From Phycisphaerae bacterium (GTDB taxonomy: Bacteria > Planctomycetota > Phycisphaerae > Sedimentisphaerales > Anaerobacaceae), in the NCBI GenBank assembly GCA_012744475.1, contig JAAYBV010000030.1:1-56262 (forward strand): a stretch of 56,262 nucleotides of DNA, in the 5' to 3' direction. Made by a program: the position numbers and the translations under genes. Every line of letters begins with the position of its first letter. Positions within the stretch are counted from its first letter, which is position 1. The notes beneath the pieces are model-generated. The model saw nothing but the letters and a program-made list of their open reading frames with translations. It was not told where the DNA came from and did no database searches. This document shows positions 16,621-26,494 of this stretch, in pieces.

Positions 16621-17742
16621 ATGGATTTGCCGGCGGAAAACCCCTTTGCATCAGCCCAGAAGCGACTGGTTTCGCTCGACGCCCTTCGCGGTTTCGACAT
16701 GTTCTGGATCATCGGCGGAGGCTGGATCGTCAGCGGCCTGGCCAAGGGGCTCAACAGCGAGTGGTTCAACCAGTACATCGTTCCGCACGCCGAGCACGTG
16801 CCCTGGGAAGGGTTCGTCGCGTGGGACCTGATCATGCCGCTGTTCCTGTTTGTGGTCGGAACCGCGATGCCGTATTCCTTCGCCAAGCGGCTCGAACAAG
16901 GCCACCCCAAGGGCAGGCTCTACGTGCACATCCTCTTTCGCGTGGTCGTTCTCTGGATTCTGGGCATGATCGCCCAGGGCCGGCTGCTGGAGTACGATCT
17001 GTCGAAGCTGCGTCTGTACAGCAACACGCTTCAGGCCATTGCGGCCGGCTACCTGATCGCTTCGGTCATCCTGCTGAACCTGCGGGTCTGGGGGCAGTTG
17101 GCGGTCACGGTCGCCCTGCTCCTGCTGTACTGGGCACTGCTGATGCTGGTCCCGGTGCCCGGATTCGGCCCCGGCCAACTGACGCCGGAAGGCAATCTGG
17201 CGATCTACATCGACAAGCTGATCCTGGGCCCCTATCAAGACGGCACATCCTACACGTGGATTCTCAGTGGCATGACGTTCGCGTGCACTGTCATGATGGG
17301 CGCCCTGGCGGGCCAGTTGCTCCGGTCCGACTTGGGCAAGACTCGAAAGGTGCTCTTCCTGCTGGCTTCCGGCGTCGCCTGCATCTGGATCGGCTGGGCC
17401 TGGGGGCTGGTCTTCCCGATCATCAAGCACATCTGGACCAGTTCGATGGTGCTCTATGCGGGTGGCTGGAGCCTGGTACTGCTTGGGCTGTTCTACCTCG
17501 CCTTTGACATGCTGCCGCTTCGTTTCCTGGCGTTTCCGTTCGTCGTGATCGGGATGAACGCCATCGCCGTCTATATGATTACCCGCGTGTACGACTTCCG
17601 GCACCTCGGCGATATCGTTGTCTCGGGGCTGTCGCGATGGACGGGCGATTGGCACGACCTCGTCCGTGCTGTGGCCGGCGTCCTTGTGATCTGGCTGATT
17701 CTGTTCTTTATGTACCGCAAGAAGACCTTCATCAAGGTCTGA
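16621..17742 (+). CDS. heparan-alpha-glucosaminide N-acetyltransferase-like membrane protein (NagX/DUF5009 family)
   Basis: A 373-residue polytopic protein with about ten hydrophobic segments. It begins with the family hallmark RLVSLDALRGFDMFWIIGGG (residues about 15-34), and has WDLIMPLFLFVVGTAMPYSF around residues 69-88, where the conserved Asp and Pro are seen. This acyltransferase group moves acetyl groups across the membrane onto amino sugars in the human lysosomal enzyme; the bacterial NagX relatives lie among amino-sugar catabolism genes. The real substrate here is unknown. GGAGA precedes the ATG by about 9 bases. It is followed 57 bases later by tdh in the same direction, but no functional link is evident. 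Confidence 0.88.
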   Translation: MDLPAENPFASAQKRLVSLDALRGFDMFWIIGGGWIVSGLAKGLNSEWFNQYIVPHAEHVPWEGFVAWDLIMPLFLFVVGTAMPYSFAKRLEQGHPKGRLYVHILFRVVVLWILGMIAQGRLLEYDLSKLRLYSNTLQAIAAGYLIASVILLNLRVWGQLAVTVALLLLYWALLMLVPVPGFGPGQLTPEGNLAIYIDKLILGPYQDGTSYTWILSGMTFACTVMMGALAGQLLRSDLGKTRKVLFLLASGVACIWIGWAWGLVFPIIKHIWTSSMVLYAGGWSLVLLGLFYLAFDMLPLRFLAFPFVVIGMNAIAVYMITRVYDFRHLGDIVVSGLSRWTGDWHDLVRAVAGVLVIWLILFFMYRKKTFIKV

Positions 17743-17799
17743 AATGCGCATCGATGCCCCAAGGGGCGATACTCATCGTCATCGCAAGGAGATTGGTTC

Positions 17800-18828
17800 A
17801 TGAAGGCGCTCGTCAAGAGCAAGGCGGAACCGGGACTGTGGCTGGAAGAGGTTCCCATGCCCCGGATCGGCATCAACGACATCCTGATCCGGGTCGTCAA
17901 GACAGCGATCTGTGGCACCGACGTGCACATCTACAACTGGGACGCCTGGGCGCAGAAGACCATTCGCGTGCCCATGGCCATCGGACATGAGTTCGTCGGG
18001 CGGATCGTCGAGATCGGCAGCAACGTGCGGGACTTCGCCGTCGGCGATCTGGTCAGCGCCGAAGGGCACGTGGTCTGCGGGCGCTGCCGCAACTGCCTGG
18101 CAGGCCGGCGGCATCTTTGCACGGCTCCAAAGGGAATCGGGGTCAATCGGGACGGCGCGTTCGCCGAGTACATCTCCGTACCCGTGACCAACGTCTGGTA
18201 CTGTGACACATCCATCCCGACGGACGTTTTGAGTTGCTTCGATCCGCTGGGCAACGCCGCTCATACGGCGCTGAGCTTCAATCTCGTTGGGGAGGACGTG
18301 CTCATCACCGGCGCAGGCCCGATCGGCTGCATGGCGGCCAGCATTGCCAGGAAGGTCGGCGCACGGCACGTCGTCGTTACCGACGTCAACCCCTACCGGC
18401 TCGAACTGGCGAAGAAGATGGGCGCGACGCTGACCCTCGATGTTCGCAACGGTTCTCTGGCGGATGCGCAGAAGCAGCTCGGCATGAAGGAGGGATTTGA
18501 CGTCGGCATGGAGATGTCGGGCAATCCCGAGGCGCTTCGCGAGATGATCGCCAACATGGCCCACGGCGGCAAGATCGCCCTGCTGGGCATCCTGCCCCGC
18601 ACCGAAATCGAGTGGGACTTCGTCGTGTTCAACGGACTGACCCTCAAGGGCATCTACGGGCGGGAGATGTACGAGACATGGTACAAGGTCACGATGCTGA
18701 TCCAGGGCGGACTGGACCTGAAGCCCTTGATCACCCATCGGTTCCACTACACCGAGTTTCAGAAGGGCTTTGACGCCATGCGCTCGGGCAATTCCGGCAA
18801 GGTCGTGCTGACCTGGCACGACCAGTAG
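17800..18828 (+). CDS. tdh: L-threonine 3-dehydrogenase
   Basis: A 342-residue zinc-dependent medium-chain dehydrogenase, the same length as E. coli Tdh (341). It oxidises L-threonine to 2-amino-3-oxobutyrate with NAD. Visible motifs: catalytic zinc ligand region [13 protein letters not shown] (Cys38), GHEFVG with the conserved His-Glu, structural zinc cluster [15 protein letters not shown], the Rossmann segment [20 protein letters not shown], and VVTDVNPYR with the Asp expected for NAD specificity. AAGGAG precedes the ATG. The next gene is kbl, which completes the pathway to glycine and acetyl-CoA, making the assignment very firm. Confidence 0.96.
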   Translation: MKALVKSKAEPGLWLEEVPMPRIGINDILIRVVKTAICGTDVHIYNWDAWAQKTIRVPMAIGHEFVGRIVEIGSNVRDFAVGDLVSAEGHVVCGRCRNCLAGRRHLCTAPKGIGVNRDGAFAEYISVPVTNVWYCDTSIPTDVLSCFDPLGNAAHTALSFNLVGEDVLITGAGPIGCMAASIARKVGARHVVVTDVNPYRLELAKKMGATLTLDVRNGSLADAQKQLGMKEGFDVGMEMSGNPEALREMIANMAHGGKIALLGILPRTEIEWDFVVFNGLTLKGIYGREMYETWYKVTMLIQGGLDLKPLITHRFHYTEFQKGFDAMRSGNSGKVVLTWHDQ

Positions 18829-18848
18829 GGGCGAATCATGATTCGCCC
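18829..18848. repeat. perfect 20-bp palindrome between tdh and kbl
   Basis: GGGCGAATCA (18829-18838) is followed directly by its exact reverse complement TGATTCGCCC (18839-18848). It begins at the base after the tdh stop codon and ends about 12 bases before the kbl ribosome binding site. In RNA it would fold into a hairpin with a minimal loop; in DNA it could be a symmetrical protein-binding site or a dispersed repeat. See findings. Confidence 0.85.
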
Positions 18849-18872
18849 TCGCGCCCGCAGGAGGACACGAGT

Positions 18873-20063
18873 ATGTATCGGGACATGAAAACGCACCTCT
18901 CGCAGCAGTTGGCGGAGATTCGCCAGGGGGGCCTGGAGAAACCGGAGCGGATCATCACCAGCCCGCAGAGCAACCACATCACCACTTCTTCCGGCCAGTC
19001 CGTGCTCAACATGTGCGCGAACAACTATCTGGGTCTGGCCAACCATCCGGCGGTGATTGCGGCCGCTCGCGAGAGCTACGAGAAGTGGGGTTTCGGCCTG
19101 GCCTCCGTGCGATTCATCTGCGGCACGCAGCAGATCCACAAGGACCTTGAAGCCGCCGTCACCCGGTTTCTCGGAACCGAGGACACGATCGTTTACGGCT
19201 CCTGTTTCGACGCCAACGGCGGTCTGTTCGAGACGCTGCTGGGTCCGGAAGACACGATCATCAGCGATCAGTTGAACCACGCGAGCATCATCGACGGGGT
19301 GCGGCTGTGCAAGGCGCAGCGGCTTCGTTACAGCAACAGCGACATGGCCGACCTGGAAGAGCAACTCAAGGCCGCCCGGTCCGCGCGATTCCGGCTGATC
19401 GCCACCGACGGCGTCTTCTCGATGGACGGCTACGTCGCCAAACTCGACGCCATCTGCGAACTGGCCGACCGCTACGACGCGATGGTGATGATCGACGACT
19501 GTCACGCCACCGGAGTGATCGGCAAGACCGGCCGGGGCACGCCCGAGTATCGCAGCGTCATGGGACGCGTTGACGTCATCACCGGGACGTTCGGCAAGGC
19601 GCTTGGCGGCGCCAGCGGCGGCTTCACCTCCGGACGCAAGGAAATCATCGCGATGCTGCGGCAGCGCAGCCGACCGTATCTGTTTTCCAACACGCTCGCT
19701 CCGGCGGTGGCGGCCGGCTCGATCAAGGCCCTGGAACTGCTCGACAAGTCGACCGAACTGCTGGACCGTCTGGCCGACAACACGCGGTACTTCCGGCAGC
19801 ACATCGCCAGGACGGGACTGAAGGTGCTGCCCGGCGACCATCCGATCACGCCGATCATCCTCGGAGAGGCGACGCTGGCCCAGGAGATGGCCCAGCGCCT
19901 GCTGGCCAAGGGTCTGTACGTGATCGGCTTCTCGTTCCCGGTCGTGCCCAAGGGCCAGGCGAGGATTCGCACGCAGGTCTCGGCCGCTCACACCCAAGAC
20001 GATCTGGATTTCGCGGTCGAGAAGTTCGCCGAGGTGGCCAGGGAGCTGGCCCTGACGACATAG
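18873..20063 (+). CDS. kbl: glycine C-acetyltransferase (2-amino-3-ketobutyrate CoA ligase)
   Basis: A 396-residue PLP enzyme of the alpha-oxoamine synthase family, matching E. coli Kbl (398). It cleaves 2-amino-3-oxobutyrate with CoA to glycine and acetyl-CoA. Seen: the N-terminal [10 protein letters not shown] motif, [20 protein letters not shown], the PLP-binding Asp region [11 protein letters not shown], and the Schiff-base Lys in [21 protein letters not shown] precedes the start ATG by about 8 bases. It directly follows tdh, so the pair forms a threonine catabolic operon. Confidence 0.96.
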   Translation: MYRDMKTHLSQQLAEIRQGGLEKPERIITSPQSNHITTSSGQSVLNMCANNYLGLANHPAVIAAARESYEKWGFGLASVRFICGTQQIHKDLEAAVTRFLGTEDTIVYGSCFDANGGLFETLLGPEDTIISDQLNHASIIDGVRLCKAQRLRYSNSDMADLEEQLKAARSARFRLIATDGVFSMDGYVAKLDAICELADRYDAMVMIDDCHATGVIGKTGRGTPEYRSVMGRVDVITGTFGKALGGASGGFTSGRKEIIAMLRQRSRPYLFSNTLAPAVAAGSIKALELLDKSTELLDRLADNTRYFRQHIARTGLKVLPGDHPITPIILGEATLAQEMAQRLLAKGLYVIGFSFPVVPKGQARIRTQVSAAHTQDDLDFAVEKFAEVARELALTT

Positions 20064-20088
20064 AACGAATCGCTGCGAGGGCAGAACC

Positions 20089-22122
20089 ATGACCAGTGCA
20101 TTGAATCGCCGCCACTTTCTGGAGGCCGCAGGCGCAACCGTGGTCGGCCTGCCGTTGGCTGCGACACTCTGGGCGCAAGACGCTCCGTCCGCACAATCTG
20201 CAGCCCTCCCGCCAGAGTGGCTCAATCCACCGACGGAATTCTCCCAGGCGCCGTTCTGGTTCTGGAACGACGATCTGTCCGAGGCCGAGCTGCTTCGCCA
20301 GATCGATGACTTCCGCGAGCACGGAGTCCATGCGTTTCTGATCCATCCGCGAGCGGGACTGCCCAAGGCCATCGGCTGGATGAGCGAACGCATGATCGAA
20401 TTGATGCGATACGCCATTGAGCGGGCGGCCGAGCGGGACATGTGGGTAATCCTCTACGATGAAGGGATGTACCCGAGCGGCTCGTCCAGCGGCCAGGTGG
20501 TCGCGGAGAATCCCGCCTTTCGCACACGCGGCCTGGTCTGCGTCGACCTGGACGAAGCAGCGCCGGGCAGCGAGGTGCAGGGCGTGCGGATCGACGCGGA
20601 GGGCAAGCCCGATCTGGCCGTAGGACAGACGCTCGTGGCGCTGGTTCGCCGCAAGAGCGACGGCCATCGCCTGGCCATCATCGACCGGCCCGCCCGCGAG
20701 GGCCGCTCAGTCATTCGCGGCCTTCACTTCGTGGACGACGACCCGCCGCGACGTACCGACCGTCGAGAGGTCCCCGAGAACCAGCCGCCGGGAGCCGATA
20801 TCCTCAACCCCGAATCTGTGGCGTGTTTCATTCGACTCGTCTACCAGCGGTACTACGATCAGTTCGGCCCTCACTTCGGCAAGACCGTCAAGGCCATCTT
20901 CACCGATGAACCGTCGCTCCTGGCGCGGGGCGCCGAGCGCGGCATGATCCCCGGAACCACGGGCATTCTCGAACACATCAACCGCTTCCTGGGTTACGAT
21001 TTCACCGAATACCTGCCTGCTCTGTGGTACGAAGACGAGCCGGAAGCGGAGATGCGCCGCCGCGACTACAACCGGGCCATTCAGGCGAGGCTCGAAGAAA
21101 CGTTCTACCGGCAGATCTCCGACTGGTGCGGCGCTCACGGCGTGGCCCTGACAGGCCATCCGATGGGCCCGGACGACATCGGCCACCTGCGGCACTTTCA
21201 CATCCCCGGACAGGACATCGTCTGGCGCTACATCGAGCCGGGCAAGGCCAGCGCCATTGAGGGCGCCCAGTCCACACAGGGCAAGTGTGCCTCGTCGGCC
21301 ATGATCCACCTCAAGCGTCGCCGCAACCTGAACGAGTGCTGCGGAGCCTATGGACACAACTTCACGTTCGAAGAGATGCAGTGGCTGGCCCACTGGCTGC
21401 TGGTCCGAGGGTGCAACCTGTTCGTTCCGCACGCGTTCTACTACTCCATTCGCGGCCCCCGGATCGACGAGCGGCCGCCCGACGTCGGCCCCAACAGCCC
21501 GTGGTGGCCGCAATACAAACCGTTCGCACAGGCGACGTCGCGCCTCTGCTGGCTGAACACCGACAGCACGCACGTCTGCGAGCTGGCGATCCTCGGAAGG
21601 AACGACCGCTTGCCTTGGCAGGCGGCAAAGGTCTGCTTCCAGCATCAGTGTGATTTCAACTACCTCGAAGCGAGGCACCTGTGGGAAGACGCGCGGGTCG
21701 ACGCCGAGGGCATTCGCATCGCCGGGATGCACTATCGCGCGCTGATCGTCGAAGACGATGTGCCCGAGAAAGCTCAGGAAGCCATCGACACCTTGACCAA
21801 GGCCGTGCGTGTAATCCGCTGGAACGAAACGATGAAGCCCGAGACGCTCCTCGGCGCTGTCGACAAGTTGATTCGACCGGACGTGCAGGTTTCGCCTGCC
21901 GCGCCGGACTTGCGGGTTCGGCACGTGCGGAAGCTGGGCACAGACTACCACCTGCTGTTCAACGAGGGCGAGGGCCATCTCCGCGTGCAGTTGCGGCTCG
22001 CGGCGCACGGCAGATGGACGTTGCTCGATCCGACGACCGGAGATCAAAGACTTGTGACGAGCAACGAACCACTGTCCTTAGCCCGCCACGAGATGGGCGT
22101 GCTGGCCATCCAGCAGGCCTGA
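20089..22122 (+). CDS. Tat-exported glycoside hydrolase, GH106-like (alpha-L-rhamnosidase-type)
   Basis: A 677-residue exported enzyme. The N-terminus (NRRHFLEAAGATVVGLPLAA) is a Tat signal with the twin arginines at residues 7-8. The mature protein opens with APFWFWNDDLSEAELLRQID, then GVHAFLIHPRAGLPKAIGWM and WVILYDEGMYPSG, the N-terminal (beta/alpha)8 pattern of GH106 and related glycosyl hydrolases. The segment VKAIFTDEPSLL (about residue 269-280) carries an acidic pair likely to be catalytic. GH106 proteins are usually 900 residues or more, so this one lacks much of the accessory beta-sandwich part; the last 100 residues (VRKLGTDYHLLFNEGEGHLR) are beta-rich. The substrate is inferred only. 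It starts 25 bases after kbl but is functionally unrelated. Its stop lies 7 bases from that of the convergent CotH gene. Confidence 0.78.
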   Translation: MTSALNRRHFLEAAGATVVGLPLAATLWAQDAPSAQSAALPPEWLNPPTEFSQAPFWFWNDDLSEAELLRQIDDFREHGVHAFLIHPRAGLPKAIGWMSERMIELMRYAIERAAERDMWVILYDEGMYPSGSSSGQVVAENPAFRTRGLVCVDLDEAAPGSEVQGVRIDAEGKPDLAVGQTLVALVRRKSDGHRLAIIDRPAREGRSVIRGLHFVDDDPPRRTDRREVPENQPPGADILNPESVACFIRLVYQRYYDQFGPHFGKTVKAIFTDEPSLLARGAERGMIPGTTGILEHINRFLGYDFTEYLPALWYEDEPEAEMRRRDYNRAIQARLEETFYRQISDWCGAHGVALTGHPMGPDDIGHLRHFHIPGQDIVWRYIEPGKASAIEGAQSTQGKCASSAMIHLKRRRNLNECCGAYGHNFTFEEMQWLAHWLLVRGCNLFVPHAFYYSIRGPRIDERPPDVGPNSPWWPQYKPFAQATSRLCWLNTDSTHVCELAILGRNDRLPWQAAKVCFQHQCDFNYLEARHLWEDARVDAEGIRIAGMHYRALIVEDDVPEKAQEAIDTLTKAVRVIRWNETMKPETLLGAVDKLIRPDVQVSPAAPDLRVRHVRKLGTDYHLLFNEGEGHLRVQLRLAAHGRWTLLDPTTGDQRLVTSNEPLSLARHEMGVLAIQQA

Positions 22123-22129
22123 ACCTCTC

Positions 22130-25100
22130 TCACGGAGTGGGACGACGTCGCGCGGCGCCGGCCGAATCGACCGCACCCTGCCAGTTGTTCGGATCGTTGC
22201 TGTAGCCATCGGCACGCGTTCTCACCAGGGACTGGCCGGAGCCATCGGCGCCGACGGGCCAGGGATCGCGGCCGGTGGGGAAATCATCATGCCGGGAGCC
22301 GTCGCTGTAGCGCACGCGTTCGACGCAGATCCACTCGCGCTGCCCGTCGTCCTCAAGACCGCCCGGCGTGCTGAGTTGGATCGTCCCGGTGGCGTTGCTC
22401 AGCGACCCGATGCCCCACTCCAGGATCTGCGCCGACATGCCGACGGAATAGGCGCTTTCGAGCACCGCACGGTCCTTGGCCAGTACGAGATAGTGTCTCG
22501 GGGGCAAGGTCACGGGAGGATCGTCCGGAAAGAGAAACACGACGCTTGGGTCGTCGGGATCGTCGGTGAAACGCCAGGGAACCGCCCTCTCGAAATCGTA
22601 GAACACCACGTCGTTGTCACCGATGTTGAGCAGCTCGACGTACTCGGCGTCCTCGGAAAGCGTGGGGTGGTACATGATTTCGGTGATGACGATCGGCCCG
22701 ACCTGGGGGTAGGCGTTGCGCTGTCCCGGCGTCGGCTGGCTCATGGCCACCAAGTGGCTGACGCCCGTACTGGTTCGGTGCCGGCCGAGGGTCACACCCG
22801 ATTCGGAAGGTCCGAACGCGACCTCCTCGCTGTAGCCGGTCAGAATCCCGGAAGAGCCGGAATGCAGGTACAGGGTTTCGCCACTGCGACTGAGGCCAAA
22901 CGCCCTGTGACATCCGGGGTCTGCCTCATTGCCGAAGTGCTGGTCTTCGGTCAGGACAAGGTACCCCTGCGCCGGGACCGTCGTGCCCGGCGCAATCTCG
23001 TACCGCGTCAGATCGTTGGCGCTGTCGCTCAGAAACCAGCCGCCGACGTCAACCGGCTCGTCGGTGGTGTTGTGAAGCTCGATCCAGTCGGGGACCCCTC
23101 CGGAGGAATTGGCCAGAAGCTCGTTGATGACGATCGCCCCGGGAGCCGGAACCAGGCCGGTGTCATCGAAGCCGGGTGAACCGCCTGCCACAGCGCTGGG
23201 ATGCCAGGCATCCCGGTGATTCCAGGCATTCGTTCCGCGAGGGTTCCGAGCCGTAAGTGAGAAACCGGCTCCGTCGGTGATCCTGTACCAGTCGTCGCGG
23301 TAGCGAACCGTCTGGATGACTGCGCCGGCGGCATCCCAGACCTCGATCTGCTCGCCCGCGTTGCTGAGACTGCCCGCGTACTGCCCGGCCACGGGAAGAC
23401 CAGCGCCATAGCCCGCTTCGAAGGTCGCAAGGTCTTTGACCACAAGCAGATGGCCTCCCGGCGTCAGTTCCACGTCCGGAAAGGCAAAATCGATCCCGTC
23501 GGTGAACCGGACCATGTTGAGGTTGACCGGCACAGGCCCAATGTTGGTCAGTTCCACGTACTCGGCATTCGGATCGACCGGATGATACATGATCTCACTG
23601 ATACGAAGACTCTCGGCGACCGGGCCGACCGCAAAAGTCGCCTCATTGAGAACGCTCCAGACACCTCCCAGCAAGGCGCGGGCCTTGACGTGCGTGCTGG
23701 TCGTCAGCGGAATCGGACCGGTGTAGCGAAGGGCGTCCTCGGGCTCCTCCACGGTTACCCTGTCCGCCACTTCAAGCTCGGCGGCGATCAGGAAGTCGGA
23801 ACTCGTCGGCGAGACGTTCAGGCCGTGGATGGCCAGGAGGTTGTAGCCGCTTCGCAGGCTTGGGATATGCGCGGAAATGTCCATCGCCTCGAAGACCACC
23901 GCGGCGGCATCGTCGTGGGACGCGCTGGCGACAGAGTTCCACGCCGGCGTCCCGCTGCAGTTGCGGCGGGCAATCTCGGTCCCGTTGAGGTAGGCGACGA
24001 AACCATCGTCGTACCGCATCTTCAGCGTCATCGTGTGGAGGGCGCTCCGATCGCCTGCGAACTCGAACGGAATGCGGATGTAGCACGAACCGTTGACGCC
24101 GTACATCTGCTCTTCGGCGTCGACACTGATGTAGCTGTCGTATCCACTGCCCCGCTCGAAGCCGACGCCGCCGGGCGAGCCGCGAGCGATCGTCCACTGC
24201 GAGTCCTCGTAGGCGCGTGGATTCGTCCAGTTCTCCAAGTCGGGGCCCGTTGGGACCCGCACGTACTTGGCGGCGCTCTGAGGCACAAGTCTGGTGATGG
24301 TCGGCGGTGTGGCCGCCTGGGCCTCGCCCGGATCGGTCCCGTCCAGACTGTAGTAGACATTGGCGCCATTGTACGGCGGGATCAGATAGAGCAGGTCGCC
24401 GGCCGAGGCGTAGCCCCCCTGCCGATACGACGTGTTGACCGCGAAGATCGGCCCATCGAACGTGTACAGACCCTCGTTCATGCAGGCGGCCATGAAAATG
24501 TCCGCCCGGCCCGGCAGCCACGTATTGATGATGTAGCTGTTCATGTTGCCGATCACGCCCTGAAGCTCGTCGCGAAGCGCGTTGAATCGCGCATGCACGT
24601 TCTGCGAGGCCAGAGCGCCGCCGTTGTAGAAATGCCTGTACAGCCGGTCGCCAAAGAGCTGGCGGAACTGCCGGCTGGACTTGAGGGCGCGGTAGAGAAT
24701 CCCGTTGGCGTTGCTCTGGCTGTTGAGCTCGGACAACCGGTTGACGGTCAACTGGTTCGATTCGAAGGTCCCTTCTGCGTCCCAGACGAAGAACTTCCAC
24801 CGGCCGGTCGGCGACCGTTCGGCGGCGGCGGCCCAGTTGTTCTGCGGCCAGTCCCAGTCGTTGGGCCACAGGCGGATGATGAGGTAATCGACAAACGAGG
24901 GGATATCCAGCAACCGGCCCATCTCCTCGTAGCTGGCGGCGTCATCCAGGTTGTGCGTGCGGGCAAACTCCATCATCGCGTCCCACGACCGCGTATCGCC
25001 GTCGCGGATGCCGTTCATGGTCATCACGTCCCACGGCTGGTCGCTGTCGAACCACTGCTGGCAGGCCTCTTCCTTGATGTGCTCGGTCGGATTGAAGTAG

Positions 25101-26494
25101 CCCTTGTATTCGCCGTTGATGAACAGGTTCGCCATGGTCCCGAGGGCCGCCGCACTGCCCATGTCCTTGTGCAGGCGGCGCAGCAGCTCATCTTTGATGA
25201 AGGGATTGCTCTGGTCGTTGTGGCCGGCGCGAAGAACAATGCTCTTGAACCGTTCGGCGTTCGATTCGGCGAACAGCGGCTGCTCCAGCCAGCTCGCCCC
25301 ATACTGGCCCCGGAAATAGAGCCGGAGGCTGAACTTGCCGCTGCCCGACCAGCGGCCGCTCTGTCGCACGTAGCGGGGACGCATGTAGGGGCTGCCGTGG
25401 ACGCGCAGGCCGCAGTCGATCTGAAACGCGCCGTCGTCCTGCGGGATGAGCCACTCACACGAGACGGGCCGTTCCAGATCCCGGTTGTTGGGGTTGTTGT
25501 AGCTGTCGGGCCCGCTGGCCGTCCAGACCCCGTTGACGTAGGAGCCTCCGACGATGGCCATGACCCCGTCCGGCTCATAGAAGGTCTTGCCGGGATCGCC
25601 CACCAGGGAGATCACCGGCAGCGACCGGATGCTCTCCGAGGCGCCGAGGATATACGTGTGCGTGTAGACCTTGGAGGGCTTCCAGCCGGGCTTGACCGCC
25701 ATCGCGCGCAGGCACGTGGTCGTGCCGATCCGCAAGGGCGCCGTATAGGGCCGACCGGGCGGGAAACGGCCCGACTCGTCGTTGGGGACGCGGCCGTTGG
25801 TGGTGTAGATGATCTCGGCCCCCTCGGTGGCGCATGTGATGACCAGGTCGAACGTTCCGTCGTAGAAGCCGCGCTCGTGGCTGAATCGCAGCGGAGCCAC
25901 CTCGCCGAGATAGCCTTCGTTGTTGGGCTGGCCCGGCGTTGGAAGACCGAAGAACCGCAGCGTATCCCCGCCATCGGGATAGCGACCGAACGACACGTCG
26001 GCCGTCTGTTCGCCGAAAGTCAGGCGGTCGATCAGAGTCGTCCCATCGGCGGCGAACAGGCAGACCTCGTCCCCGGAGGCATCCAGCTTGAAACTCGCAT
26101 GGAGCTTGAACATCGGGTGTACGCCGCCGTCGGTCACCTCCTCGTCGGCCCAGACGATCAGGTGCCGCCCAGGCCCGATGGTGGTCACATCCGGCTCGTT
26201 GTCGGGGAACCGCCACCGGGTCGGCTCGGCCGGATCGTCCGTCAGATACATGCCCCCCACGTCCATCGGCGTCTGCCCGGCGTTGTAGATCTCGATCCAG
26301 TCGTCGAAATCCAACTGAAGATCGCGGACGCTGCTGACATTCGAGGCCATCACCTCGTTGACGAACAGCGGAATCCCCGCAGCGTCCGGCCCCTGTGTCA
26401 GATCGGCCGCTCCACCCAGGCCGGCCATGACCGCCGTCAGCCATCCACAGAATACGCATGTCGCAACCGCTTTCCGCATGCTGGATCCTTGCAT
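22130..26494 (-). CDS. giant secreted CotH-kinase-fold protein with four lamin-tail domains
   Basis: A 1454-residue exported protein. The signal peptide is MRKAVATCVFCGWLTAVMAG; I start at ATG 26494 (GGAG 8 bases upstream), but ATG 26479, with AAGGA 6 bases upstream, is equally good. In order: a lamin-tail domain (about 30-160, LFVNEVMASNVSSVRDLQLD), a chitobiase-C-like strand set (ITCATEGAEIIYTTNGRVPN), then a CotH domain with LFINGEYKGYFNPTEHIKEE and later FFVWDAEGTF holding the expected acidic residues. A linker with a second FN3/chitobiase-like block follows, then three more lamin-tail domains (LRISEIMYHPVDPNAEYVEL, IVINELLANSSGGVPDWIEL, IVITEIMYHPTLSEDAEYVE). CotH folds are atypical protein kinases; in bacteria these large versions are probably surface proteins of unknown substrate. 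Confidence 0.9.
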   Translation of the reverse strand: MQGSSMRKAVATCVFCGWLTAVMAGLGGAADLTQGPDAAGIPLFVNEVMASNVSSVRDLQLDFDDWIEIYNAGQTPMDVGGMYLTDDPAEPTRWRFPDNEPDVTTIGPGRHLIVWADEEVTDGGVHPMFKLHASFKLDASGDEVCLFAADGTTLIDRLTFGEQTADVSFGRYPDGGDTLRFFGLPTPGQPNNEGYLGEVAPLRFSHERGFYDGTFDLVITCATEGAEIIYTTNGRVPNDESGRFPPGRPYTAPLRIGTTTCLRAMAVKPGWKPSKVYTHTYILGASESIRSLPVISLVGDPGKTFYEPDGVMAIVGGSYVNGVWTASGPDSYNNPNNRDLERPVSCEWLIPQDDGAFQIDCGLRVHGSPYMRPRYVRQSGRWSGSGKFSLRLYFRGQYGASWLEQPLFAESNAERFKSIVLRAGHNDQSNPFIKDELLRRLHKDMGSAAALGTMANLFINGEYKGYFNPTEHIKEEACQQWFDSDQPWDVMTMNGIRDGDTRSWDAMMEFARTHNLDDAASYEEMGRLLDIPSFVDYLIIRLWPNDWDWPQNNWAAAAERSPTGRWKFFVWDAEGTFESNQLTVNRLSELNSQSNANGILYRALKSSRQFRQLFGDRLYRHFYNGGALASQNVHARFNALRDELQGVIGNMNSYIINTWLPGRADIFMAACMNEGLYTFDGPIFAVNTSYRQGGYASAGDLLYLIPPYNGANVYYSLDGTDPGEAQAATPPTITRLVPQSAAKYVRVPTGPDLENWTNPRAYEDSQWTIARGSPGGVGFERGSGYDSYISVDAEEQMYGVNGSCYIRIPFEFAGDRSALHTMTLKMRYDDGFVAYLNGTEIARRNCSGTPAWNSVASASHDDAAAVVFEAMDISAHIPSLRSGYNLLAIHGLNVSPTSSDFLIAAELEVADRVTVEEPEDALRYTGPIPLTTSTHVKARALLGGVWSVLNEATFAVGPVAESLRISEIMYHPVDPNAEYVELTNIGPVPVNLNMVRFTDGIDFAFPDVELTPGGHLLVVKDLATFEAGYGAGLPVAGQYAGSLSNAGEQIEVWDAAGAVIQTVRYRDDWYRITDGAGFSLTARNPRGTNAWNHRDAWHPSAVAGGSPGFDDTGLVPAPGAIVINELLANSSGGVPDWIELHNTTDEPVDVGGWFLSDSANDLTRYEIAPGTTVPAQGYLVLTEDQHFGNEADPGCHRAFGLSRSGETLYLHSGSSGILTGYSEEVAFGPSESGVTLGRHRTSTGVSHLVAMSQPTPGQRNAYPQVGPIVITEIMYHPTLSEDAEYVELLNIGDNDVVFYDFERAVPWRFTDDPDDPSVVFLFPDDPPVTLPPRHYLVLAKDRAVLESAYSVGMSAQILEWGIGSLSNATGTIQLSTPGGLEDDGQREWICVERVRYSDGSRHDDFPTGRDPWPVGADGSGQSLVRTRADGYSNDPNNWQGAVDSAGAARRRPTP

